Source: Pelagibacteraceae bacterium AG-390-L03
GTDB lineage: Bacteria; Pseudomonadota; Alphaproteobacteria; Pelagibacterales; Pelagibacteraceae
Direction: 5' to 3'
Length of the DNA: 64,000 nucleotides
NCBI GenBank assembly: GCA_003279685.1
Contig: QCHA01000001.1
Coordinates: 62,001 to 126,000 of the forward strand
Shown: positions 16,860 to 24,700 of the stretch, piece after piece
Position numbering within the stretch: position 1 is the first letter of the stretch
Layout: each line of letters begins with the position of its first letter
The notes under the pieces: generated by a model
The model's database searches: none
Told to the model about the DNA's origin: nothing
What the model saw: only the letters and a program-made list of their open reading frames with translations
Program-made: the position numbers and the translations under genes

Positions 16860-18004
16860 TAAGCTTTGAAGAGTTTGTCAGATAAGTTTTCTAATTTGTC
16901 TCCAAAGAAAACATCTTTTTGAATACGTTTAAAATCTAGATCAAAAACAGTGGACATAGCTGAAGCATATATAGATCTTGCATCCATTGTTGAATTTAAG
17001 TCTCTACCCTGAAATAATTCTTTGTTCTTTAGTCCCGGCCAGTCACCATGAACTTTTGATTTTTTAATTAAACCTCCTGCCATTAAAACTGCAGTTCCAT
17101 ACCCATGTTCAGTTCCATTTCCACCGTTTTGCTTAACTGTTCTTCCAAATTCAGTAAGTGTTAGTATTAAAGTATCTTTAAAGGTAGAGCCTAAAGAAGC
17201 TTTTAGTGCTTTTAATATTTGATCGTATTCTTTTAAACAATCTGCATGCGTACCTTTATCTCCACCTTGGGCTGCGTGAGTATCAAAATTTTCTACTTTA
17301 AAAACTGCCACTCTTGGTCCATTGGGATCAGAAAGTAGTTTGCCTGCTTCTAAAGCTAAAGTGCTAGCGTTTGTACCTGGAAAATAATTTAAATCTCTAT
17401 TTCTTATTATCGATAATGTTTCACTCAAATCTTTTTCAGAATATTGATTAAATTCTTCTTCAATAATATTTAAAAGACGTTTTTGTGGTAAAGAAGAATT
17501 TATAGGAAAATAATTATTATTTAATGGAACACCTCTTATAAGCAATGGCATCGGAAGTGACATAGCAAGCCCATTTCCTTTTAAACCTGCAAGTTTCATA
17601 CCTCTTCCTAACCACCCTGTTTTCTCTTGATATGGTACTGTCCCACCAGACATCATCATGTCTTGACCTTCAAAATGAGATCTTCCTTTATAAGGAATGC
17701 TAGTTGCATGAAACACAGATGCTGTATTTTGGTCCCATAGTGCTTTAAAATTTTCCAAAGCAGGATGTAAATCAAAATCAGAAGTTAATTTTAAGGTTTT
17801 TTTTAAATTAATTTCACTTCTTAATTTTTTAAAATTTTTGTCACCTCTAATAGGAACCGCACAAAGCCCATCCATTCCACCCTCAAGCATGATAACAACT
17901 AAGTTTTTTTTATTTTGACTTGCAAAAGATGGTAATCCAAATCCAGCAAAAAATAATGAGGTTGCGGCCGTAGTCTTTAAAAAATCTCTTCTATTTATCT
18001 TCAT
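16859..18004 (-). CDS. DUF1501 family protein, Tat-exported (copy A)
   Basis: 381 aa. The N-terminus has a twin-arginine signal (NRRDFLKTTAATSLFFAGFG, cleavage near SFA-SQ). The body carries DUF1501 landmarks: NLVVIMLEGGMDGL, GRSHFEGQDMM, VENFDTHAAQGG and LTEFGRTVKQNGGNGTEHG. The family belongs to the alkaline phosphatase/sulfatase fold group and its activity is undefined; the conserved Asp/His/Glu residues suggest metal binding. Export through Tat means it folds, perhaps with metal, in the cytoplasm. It overlaps its DUF1800 partner by 4 nt. Copy B (19413-20579) is very similar, especially the last 45 residues, so the pair arose by tandem duplication. Confidence 0.85.
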   Translation of the reverse strand: MKINRRDFLKTTAATSLFFAGFGLPSFASQNKKNLVVIMLEGGMDGLCAVPIRGDKNFKKLRSEINLKKTLKLTSDFDLHPALENFKALWDQNTASVFHATSIPYKGRSHFEGQDMMMSGGTVPYQEKTGWLGRGMKLAGLKGNGLAMSLPMPLLIRGVPLNNNYFPINSSLPQKRLLNIIEEEFNQYSEKDLSETLSIIRNRDLNYFPGTNASTLALEAGKLLSDPNGPRVAVFKVENFDTHAAQGGDKGTHADCLKEYDQILKALKASLGSTFKDTLILTLTEFGRTVKQNGGNGTEHGYGTAVLMAGGLIKKSKVHGDWPGLKNKELFQGRDLNSTMDARSIYASAMSTVFDLDFKRIQKDVFFGDKLENLSDKLFKA

Positions 18005-19413
18005 GCTCTTAAGAACTCCGGATGGTTAAATAATAAAATTTGTGCTTCGTAATGTTTGTTAGCTTTTTCTAAGTACTTAATTATTCTCTCAGGATTATCA
18101 AAATTTTTTTTGACTATGTTTTTGTAAAATTTGAAATTATTATTTTTTGATTTTGTGAATTCAAAAAAATCTTTTGCGTAAACTAATCTTCTGATTAAAA
18201 GTTCTGGGGACGTCCAATCAACCTCAAAATCAGAAAAACCATTTGGTTGTTTAGATCCATAGGGAAAATGTCCTAATCCTTTTAATGTATGCAATGGTCG
18301 TTTATGAACTAATTGAGGTTTTTTACCTACTTCATATAAATCCATAATTGTTGGAGATGGTGGCCAACTAAAATCAGCTAATTTAGCCATTTGTAAAAAC
18401 CAATTTTCTGGATTTTGAAATTTTTGGTATTGATCATTATATTCAAAAGCAACTCTGATAGCTGCTTTATGAATTTCAGGTAAAAAACCATCAGAGTCTT
18501 TAAAAGCTTTTATTATTGGTCTTTTCATTTCTTCTGTAGGATTATCAGTAATCAAATATCTACATAACTTTGTTGCTATAAAATCTCTACAGTTTGGATG
18601 ATTTACCAAATCTTTAATAACATTTACTAAACCTTTTTTTCCACTTTTATAAGTTTTACCAAACACAGTTTTTTTTCCTGGTTGATGATAGTCTTTATCA
18701 AATTCTACTGGCATTGTATCTTTTGCGGATTTACTCCAACCAAGCCTCCAACCAGTCATGACATATGCTAATTGTGTTATATCTTCTTGCGTATATCCTG
18801 ATGCTGGTGAAACCGTATGTAGTTCTAATAATTCTCTTGCGTGATTTTCATTTATTGTTCTTTTTTTATTTTTTGCACTTTTACTTTTTGGCCCTATATT
18901 TTCACTATTATTTAAACTATGAATCATAGCTGAGGAAATTGTTACATCGTAAACTAGTTTTTCAAAACTTTGGTTTAGATTTGGTCTGATAATCTCTCTT
19001 TCATATGGACCAGTATAAAATTGAGCTCTATAACCTCCCTCCACTATTGCAAAATGATTTGCCCAGAAAAACCATAATTTTGCCAAAACAGGTGAAGTGC
19101 TATGCATTGCTTCCGTATGCCTGATACTCAATTCTAATGCTGGCCAAAAACCTTGGCCCGTTTCATCTTCTAATCTTTCAATTCCAATTTTGAGTAGTTT
19201 CTTGTCATTTTTATATTTTTTTCTTACTTTTTTTTCTTCAATACGAGTTTTTCTTGCATGTATTTCTATCATTTCTTTCCTAGAAGGAATTTTACCTTTC
19301 CAGGTTAAATCAGGAACATCATCTAATTGATTAAGAGCCCATGCTAAGGGATCGGAAGGCACTTCTTCATTAGGACCAATTCCAAATGCAACTTTTCTAA
19401 AAAAATTTTTCAT
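18001..19413 (-). CDS. DUF1800 family protein (copy A)
   Basis: 470 aa, a family nearly always encoded next to DUF1501 and of unknown function. Landmarks are HSTSPVLAKLWFFWANHFAI, YEREIIRPNLNQSFEKL, the invariant NENHARELLELHTV and YTQEDITQLAYVMTGWRLGW, then HPNCRDFIATKLCRYLITD and NPENWFLQMAKL. There is no signal peptide: the N-terminus reads MKNFFRKVAFGIGPNEEVPS, so it may travel with the Tat-exported DUF1501 partner or stay inside. The N-terminus and many blocks are shared with copy B. 4-nt and 1-nt overlaps link it to both DUF1501 genes. Confidence 0.85.
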   Translation of the reverse strand: MKNFFRKVAFGIGPNEEVPSDPLAWALNQLDDVPDLTWKGKIPSRKEMIEIHARKTRIEEKKVRKKYKNDKKLLKIGIERLEDETGQGFWPALELSIRHTEAMHSTSPVLAKLWFFWANHFAIVEGGYRAQFYTGPYEREIIRPNLNQSFEKLVYDVTISSAMIHSLNNSENIGPKSKSAKNKKRTINENHARELLELHTVSPASGYTQEDITQLAYVMTGWRLGWSKSAKDTMPVEFDKDYHQPGKKTVFGKTYKSGKKGLVNVIKDLVNHPNCRDFIATKLCRYLITDNPTEEMKRPIIKAFKDSDGFLPEIHKAAIRVAFEYNDQYQKFQNPENWFLQMAKLADFSWPPSPTIMDLYEVGKKPQLVHKRPLHTLKGLGHFPYGSKQPNGFSDFEVDWTSPELLIRRLVYAKDFFEFTKSKNNNFKFYKNIVKKNFDNPERIIKYLEKANKHYEAQILLFNHPEFLRA

Positions 19414-20579
19414 TAAGCCTTAAAAAGTTTATCAGATAGATTTTGTAAATCTTCACCCCAGAAAACATCTTTTTGGATACGTTTAAAATCTAAATCAAAT
19501 ACGGTTGACATGGCTGATGCATAAACAGATCTTGCATCAATTGTTGCATTTAGATCTCTTCCTTCATACATTTCTTTTCTCTTTAAACCTGGCCAATCTG
19601 TGTGAACTTGGCTTTTCTTTAACAGACCCCCTGCCATAAATATTGCAGTTCCATAGCCATGCTCAGTTCCATTTCCACCATTTTGTTTTATGGTTCTTCC
19701 AAACTCTGTAACAGTTAAAATGATGGTATCTTTATAAGCTTCTTTAAGATTTTCTTTTAAATTCTTAATAATATCATCCATCTCAACTAAACATTTTGTG
19801 TGAGTACCATCTACTCCACCTTGAGCAGCATGAGTATCAAAACCATTAACTTCAAACACAGCAACTCTTGGACCATCTGATTTTCTTAAATAAACTGCAG
19901 CTTGTTTTGCGAGATTTCTATTTTTTCTTTTACCACGAACCGATGTACCACCCATCATTTGTTCATCTTTTCTTTTTTTAATGAAATCCATCATCTCTAA
20001 AAGCTCATCTTCAGAGCTATCAGCGTATACTGATTTTAATAGATCTAAGGTTTCTTTACGTGGAAGTCTTCCGTCAGCTGGAAAATAATTATTATTCTTT
20101 GGAATACCTCTTAATAAAAGTGGCATTGGTAAAGATAATGCTAATCCATCACCTTGGAGTTTTGCAAGATTCATTGCTCTTCCAACCCATCCTGTTTTTT
20201 CTTGGTAAGCTACTCTTCCACCTGACTCCATTAAATTTTGGCCTTCAAAATGTGATCTTTGAGTGTAAGGAATGCTAGTTGCATGCACTATTGATCCTGT
20301 ATTTTCATTCCAACATTCGTTGAATGCTTTTAATTTAGGGTGTAAGGCAAAATCAGAATTAAGTTTAATAGTATTTTCAATTAAAATATTTTTTCTTCTC
20401 TTTTCAAAATTCTTATCTCCTATTACAGGAACTGCACAAAGACCATCCATACCTCCACGTAACATAATCACTACTAAGTTCTTTTTTTTGGATGATGAAG
20501 CTATAGCTGGAAGATTAAATCCTGCTAGAAATAAAGTTGTAGCTGTACCTTTTAAAAAATCTCTTCTTGATATCTTCAT
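19413..20579 (-). CDS. DUF1501 family protein, Tat-exported (copy B)
   Basis: 388 aa with a canonical Tat motif SRRDFLK at residues 4-10 and a hydrophobic stretch ending NLPAIASS. Same landmarks as copy A: NLVVIMLRGGMDGL, RSHFEGQNLM, VNGFDTHAAQGG and VTEFGRTIKQNGGNGTEHG; the C-terminus LDFKRIQKDVFWGEDLQNLS almost matches copy A. An extra Arg/Lys-rich insertion (GKRKNRNLAKQ) near residue 220 distinguishes it. Alkaline-phosphatase-like fold is known for the family; reaction unknown. Overlaps its DUF1800 partner by 4 nt. Confidence 0.85.
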   Translation of the reverse strand: MKISRRDFLKGTATTLFLAGFNLPAIASSSKKKNLVVIMLRGGMDGLCAVPVIGDKNFEKRRKNILIENTIKLNSDFALHPKLKAFNECWNENTGSIVHATSIPYTQRSHFEGQNLMESGGRVAYQEKTGWVGRAMNLAKLQGDGLALSLPMPLLLRGIPKNNNYFPADGRLPRKETLDLLKSVYADSSEDELLEMMDFIKKRKDEQMMGGTSVRGKRKNRNLAKQAAVYLRKSDGPRVAVFEVNGFDTHAAQGGVDGTHTKCLVEMDDIIKNLKENLKEAYKDTIILTVTEFGRTIKQNGGNGTEHGYGTAIFMAGGLLKKSQVHTDWPGLKRKEMYEGRDLNATIDARSVYASAMSTVFDLDFKRIQKDVFWGEDLQNLSDKLFKA

Positions 20580-22021
20580 GCTCTTAATACCTCTGGTAGA
20601 TTGAATAATATCATGTGCTTTTCCTCATTACTTTTAGCTTTTGATACTATTTTTAATATTTTATCTGGATTATCAAAGTTTGTTCTAATGATTTTTTCAT
20701 GAATAGTATCATCGTATTGATCCAATACTCTATATTGATGAAAAGCTTCTTTTGCATACATTAATCTTCTTATAATTAACTCAGTTGATAACCAATCAGT
20801 TGAAATATCAGAATATCCATTAGGTTGTTTTGCTTTATAAGGATGATAGCCTATATTTTCTAATCGCCAGTTAGGCTCTCTTAAATCTCCGCTAACAAGA
20901 ACTCCCAATTTAAATCTGTCCATCTTTTTCTCTGGTATTGGGTATGCATATGCAGACCCTGACATATTAATTGTTTGCAGCCACCAATTTTCAGGATTTT
21001 GAAATTTTTTGTACTTATCGTTATATTCAAACGTAACTTTAATTGCAGCTTTGTGAACTTCTGGTAGATATCCATCTGACTGTTCCCATGCTTTGATAAT
21101 TGGGGCAATCATTTCTTTTGTAGGATTGTCAGTTATTAAATATCTACAAAGTTTTGTTGCAATAAATTCTCGACATGAAGGATGGTTTACTAAATCTTTG
21201 ATAACAATTTTTAAACCTTTTTTTCCTCTTTTATATGTTTTGCCTAAAACTGTTTTTTTTCCAGGTTCATGTCGGTCAGACATAAACCTTACATCCGATC
21301 CTTGATCTAATTTTTTAGACCATTTTGGTCTCCACCCAGTCATTATTTTAGCAAGTTCTTGAACATCTTCTTGAGTATATCCTCCTTCTGGAGATATCGT
21401 GTGAAGCTCCATTAATTCTCTTGCATGATTTTCATTCAGTGTTGCAGGCTCTTTCTCTCTTCTTCTCCATTCTTGCTTTCCACTTTCTGACTTAGGGCCA
21501 ATATTATCTTTATTATCTAGATGCATTATCATCGGCCAAGCAACAGTTGCTTCTTGAACCATTGTTTCAAAAGTTTTATCCATATTAGCTCTTATAAATT
21601 CTCGATGATAAGCCCCAGTAGAAAAATCTGGCAAGCGTTGGGTGTCACTAATTGTAAAGTGGTTTGTCCAGAAATACCAAAGTTTTGCTAAAACTGGGTT
21701 ATCACTTCTGATACCTTCTGCATGTCTCATACAAATCTCATTTGTGGGCCAATATCTTGCCCCAGTATCATTTTCTAATTGCTTTTCAGCTCTTCTTAAA
21801 CCGTCTGGGTCATTTTTATATTTTTTTCTAAAAGTTGTCTCTTCAGTCACTCTTTGCTGGATCCAATATTTTCTCATTTCTTTTTCTGAGTAAATATATT
21901 TACCCTTCCAATTTAATTCAGGAATTGTCTCAACTTGTTTTTGAGCCCAAGTTAATGGATCTGATGGAACTTTTTCTTCTGGCTTTAAACCAAAAGCAAC
22001 TTTTCTAAAAAAATTCTTCAT
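20576..22021 (-). CDS. DUF1800 family protein (copy B), first gene of the nine-gene unit
   Basis: 481 aa. Blocks shared with copy A include MKNFFRKVAFGLKPEEKVPS, SDNPVLAKLWYFWTNHFTI, TLNENHARELMELHTIS, YTQEDVQELAKIMTGWRPKW and HPSCREFIATKLCRYLITD. Function is unknown. It opens a run of nine minus-strand genes down to 11972 with seven of eight junctions overlapping by 1-4 nt and one 10-nt gap, so they are almost certainly co-transcribed. The 123 nt upstream hold the probable promoter. No signal peptide is seen. Confidence 0.85.
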   Translation of the reverse strand: MKNFFRKVAFGLKPEEKVPSDPLTWAQKQVETIPELNWKGKYIYSEKEMRKYWIQQRVTEETTFRKKYKNDPDGLRRAEKQLENDTGARYWPTNEICMRHAEGIRSDNPVLAKLWYFWTNHFTISDTQRLPDFSTGAYHREFIRANMDKTFETMVQEATVAWPMIMHLDNKDNIGPKSESGKQEWRRREKEPATLNENHARELMELHTISPEGGYTQEDVQELAKIMTGWRPKWSKKLDQGSDVRFMSDRHEPGKKTVLGKTYKRGKKGLKIVIKDLVNHPSCREFIATKLCRYLITDNPTKEMIAPIIKAWEQSDGYLPEVHKAAIKVTFEYNDKYKKFQNPENWWLQTINMSGSAYAYPIPEKKMDRFKLGVLVSGDLREPNWRLENIGYHPYKAKQPNGYSDISTDWLSTELIIRRLMYAKEAFHQYRVLDQYDDTIHEKIIRTNFDNPDKILKIVSKAKSNEEKHMILFNLPEVLRA

Positions 22022-22144
22022 AATATTTTTTTTTGTTGTCCCTTGATTTACAAGTCAGCACAACCAGACTTGACTTAATTAATTTTATTTCCTTTAAATC
22101 AATTAATCAAACGTAAAAAAACCTAAAATGGGTATTTAAATTAG
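22022..22144 (-). promoter_or_regulatory. Probable promoter region of the exported-protein unit, with an inverted repeat
   Basis: This 123-nt gap separates the gpt stop from the DUF1800-B start, both on the minus strand. It contains the inverted repeat CAAGTC (22051-22056) / GACTTG (22067-22072) with a 10-nt spacer, centred about 40 nt before the start codon. It could be an operator or a short 5' leader hairpin. The repeat is short and may be chance. Confidence 0.35.
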
Positions 22145-22657
22145 TTATATTTTAAAATCTTTAATATCTGTAGTCTCGTATTTTTCAAAAGGCATGTGAA
22201 TCCAAGGGGAACCCTTTAAAGACTCAACAAAATAATCTGGCTTAAATTTTGACTGCTCTTTATGCCAAAGAACAGCTGTTTTAATTTTTTCATCTAAATA
22301 AAAACCATAAAATAACTCTAACCACTTTATACTTTTAATTAGAGTTTTGCCTGAATCTGCAAGATCGTCTACAAGCAAAACATGAGATCCCAAGTTTGGA
22401 GTTGTTTTTGCTAAATCACGTGAAAAAGTAAATTGGCCTTGTTGATCTAAGATATTCCCGGTACCTTTTTTATAAGACTCAACTGACATAATTGCTAGAG
22501 GGACATCAAATAATCGACTAAAAATATCTCCTACTCGAAGTCCTCCTTTTGCAATACATATAACTTGATTAAATTTACATCCATCCTGATAAACTTTAAT
22601 AGCAAGTTCCTCTATCTTTTTATTATAATCTTCCCAAGTAATATAAATATCTGACAT
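22145..22657 (-). CDS. gpt: Purine phosphoribosyltransferase (xanthine-guanine type)
   Basis: 170 aa, the size of Gpt/HPRT enzymes that join guanine, xanthine or hypoxanthine to PRPP. The PRPP-binding motif is VLLVDDLADSGKTL (about 93-106). An earlier VICIAKGGLRVGD segment carries the Lys-Gly-Gly loop of type I phosphoribosyltransferases, and the C-terminus has SPWIHMPFEKYE, like the hood region of Gpt. It starts 13 nt behind guaC on the same strand; together they interconvert and salvage guanine nucleotides. Hypoxanthine versus xanthine/guanine preference cannot be read with certainty. Confidence 0.75.
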   Translation of the reverse strand: MSDIYITWEDYNKKIEELAIKVYQDGCKFNQVICIAKGGLRVGDIFSRLFDVPLAIMSVESYKKGTGNILDQQGQFTFSRDLAKTTPNLGSHVLLVDDLADSGKTLIKSIKWLELFYGFYLDEKIKTAVLWHKEQSKFKPDYFVESLKGSPWIHMPFEKYETTDIKDFKI

Positions 22658-22670
22658 AATTAAATATTTA

Positions 22671-23705
22671 CTACTTTATAAAAGTATCATTAAATTGATT
22701 AGACACTCTAACAAATGTGGTGCATTTGCTTAGCTGTTTAAGAGAAGGTGCTCCAACATAAGTACAGCTACTTCTGATACCTCCAAGCATATCGGATATG
22801 GTATCATTTATTTTTCCTCTATATTTAACACTGACAACTCTACCTTCGCTACTTCTATAATTTGATAAGCCACCATAGTGTTTTTTATTAGCTGTGAGCG
22901 AACTTGATCCATAAAACTCTATATATTTATTTCCATTTCTTTTAACAATTTTACCATTTCCTTCATCATGGCCTGCAAGCATTCCACCAAGCATTACAAA
23001 ATCAGCTCCACCACCAAAACCTTTTGCAACATCTCCAGGACAGGTGCATCCACCATCAGCAATAATGTGAGCTCCTAAACCATGTGCAGCATCAGCACAT
23101 TCCATAACAGCACTTAGCTGTGGATAACCAACCCCAGTTTGAATTCTTGTTGTGCAAACACTTCCTGGTCCGATACCAACTTTTACTATATCGGCTCCAC
23201 TCAATATCAGTTCTTGAGTCATGTCTGCTGTAACTACATTGCCAGCTATAATGGTTTTTGTTGGATATTTATCTCTAACAGATTTTATAAACTTACTGAA
23301 ACGTTCGGAATATCCATTTGCAACATCTATACATATAAATTTAATAAAATTAAATTCTTTTAACAATTGGTCTAGTCTATCGAAATCCTCTTTTTTAATA
23401 CCAATACTTAAAGCAATATTTTTGTAAATTGACTTAATTTTTTTGTATTGTTTTAGTTGTTTAACATCATGTTGTTTGGTTAAACAGGTAATCATATTAA
23501 ATTCAGAAAGTTTTTCTGCAACACCTAGCTCACCTACACCATCCATGTTTGCAGCCATGATTGGAATTCCTGTCCATTCATTATTGCTATATCTAAATTT
23601 ATAAGTTCTATTTAAGTCTACATCTTTACGACTAGATAAAGTGCTTCTTTTAGGTCTAAAAAGCACGTCTGAATAATCAAGCTTTACTTCTTCTTCAATT
23701 CTCAT
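22671..23705 (-). CDS. guaC: GMP reductase
   Basis: 344 aa with the IMPDH/GMPR barrel. The early LDYSDVLFRPKRSTLSSRKDV block is typical of GuaC. The catalytic cysteine loop is GIGPGSVCTTR, followed by GVGYPQLSAVMECADAAHG, IADGGCTCPGDVAKGFGGGA and MLGGMLAGHDEGNG. No CBS domains are present, which separates it from IMP dehydrogenase. It reduces GMP to IMP with NADPH. The gene precedes gpt, forming a purine salvage pair. A perfect DnaA-box nonamer at 23119-23127 lies inside this gene but simply encodes the conserved Gly-Tyr-Pro-Gln segment. Confidence 0.92.
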   Translation of the reverse strand: MRIEEEVKLDYSDVLFRPKRSTLSSRKDVDLNRTYKFRYSNNEWTGIPIMAANMDGVGELGVAEKLSEFNMITCLTKQHDVKQLKQYKKIKSIYKNIALSIGIKKEDFDRLDQLLKEFNFIKFICIDVANGYSERFSKFIKSVRDKYPTKTIIAGNVVTADMTQELILSGADIVKVGIGPGSVCTTRIQTGVGYPQLSAVMECADAAHGLGAHIIADGGCTCPGDVAKGFGGGADFVMLGGMLAGHDEGNGKIVKRNGNKYIEFYGSSSLTANKKHYGGLSNYRSSEGRVVSVKYRGKINDTISDMLGGIRSSCTYVGAPSLKQLSKCTTFVRVSNQFNDTFIK

Positions 23706-23825
23706 TTAACTAATAAACTATTAGTATAAAACTAAATTACAAATTAATAAATCACCTGTGGATAAGTTTTGGTTAAATAAATCCAATTTATTCTTTAATT
23801 CAAAGACTTTAAAATTAGATCTTTT
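23706..23825. promoter_or_regulatory. Intergenic region with a consensus DnaA box
   Basis: 120 nt between guaC and the glycosyltransferase, both on the minus strand; it must hold the guaC promoter. At 23757-23765 it reads TGTGGATAA, the exact reverse of the DnaA-box consensus TTATCCACA. A single box does not make an origin. It could be a DnaA-titration site or link guaC expression to replication. Confidence 0.45.
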
Positions 23826-24698
23826 TCATTTAACTTTTTCGATTTCAATAATGTTTTCTAAAGATTTATCTAACTCATCAATATTTTCCCTTAAAGCTAA
23901 ACTAGAGATTGAATAAATCATGATCAGTAATAACACTAGAGGTATTGAGGTGATGATAGAAGCATTGTTTTTAATTAACAGAATATAAAAAATTATAAAT
24001 AAAGCTGAACGAATTAAAACTGTTTTTCTAAAAACACTAATTATTGAAAGAGAATGTTTTAATAAATTAAAAAAACTCATTTTTGAAGGTCCAAAATATC
24101 TAGTTCCTCTTATAGAAGGAATAGATAATAAATTTTTTTCAGTTTTTTTTAATGACCCAGAAAAGCTGTTCCAAGTTGCTTTTTCATTAAGCATTTTTTC
24201 TACAGTTGACTTTGATAAACATGTAAAATTACCAAATTTAATAGACTGACCAGTAAATGATAAAGTTAAAAACTTATGAAATTGATAGCAAAATTTAAAG
24301 AATAAACTTTCTGATCTCTTTGTTCTTTCTCCAATTATAGATTGATCTTTAGATTGTTCTGCAAACTTAATAAATTCTTTAATTTCCTCTGGTCTATCTT
24401 CTCCATCTCCATCCATGGGTATTACATAATCAAATTCTTTTTTTTCAAAAATATATTTTAATCCAGACGCTATACACCTTGCGTGCCCCTTATTCTCTCT
24501 CATATTTATAATTTCAATAGAATTAATATTTTGAGTATTTTGATATTGATCAATTATCTGATGAGAAGATGCATCGTTAATAACGATAATCGATATTTCT
24601 GAATTGAGATCATTTATTTCAGAATTAATGTTTTCAATTAATTTGGTTAAACTCTCTCTGTCATTATAAATTGGAATTAAAATTATGTATTTTTTCAT
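23826..24698 (-). CDS. Family 2 glycosyltransferase, polyprenyl-phosphate sugar synthase-like
   Basis: 290 aa. The GT2 nucleotide-sugar domain covers about 1-200 with ILIPIYNDRESL at the start, VINDASS and MDGDGEDRPEEIKEF, whose Asp-x-Asp binds the metal and diphosphate. Two hydrophobic segments (about 223-262) anchor it in the membrane, as in DPM1/GtrB-like enzymes that load sugar onto undecaprenyl phosphate. The gene lies 2 nt behind a GT39-type membrane transferase, its likely partner. Sugar and final acceptor are unknown. Confidence 0.75.
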   Translation of the reverse strand: MKKYIILIPIYNDRESLTKLIENINSEINDLNSEISIIVINDASSHQIIDQYQNTQNINSIEIINMRENKGHARCIASGLKYIFEKKEFDYVIPMDGDGEDRPEEIKEFIKFAEQSKDQSIIGERTKRSESLFFKFCYQFHKFLTLSFTGQSIKFGNFTCLSKSTVEKMLNEKATWNSFSGSLKKTEKNLLSIPSIRGTRYFGPSKMSFFNLLKHSLSIISVFRKTVLIRSALFIIFYILLIKNNASIITSIPLVLLLIMIYSISSLALRENIDELDKSLENIIEIEKVK

Positions 24699-24700
24699 AA

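Noticed and set aside
5953-22021. Recent transfer by a phage or transposon
   Set aside because: No integrase, transposase, flanking repeat or attachment tRNA is seen, and base composition of most genes matches the rest of the window; only the collagen-like gene stands out, because of its amino acid make-up.
23119-23127. DnaA box as part of a replication origin
   Set aside because: It lies in a conserved guaC codon run (Gly-Tyr-Pro-Gln) and no box cluster, dnaA or AT-rich unwinding element is seen beside it.
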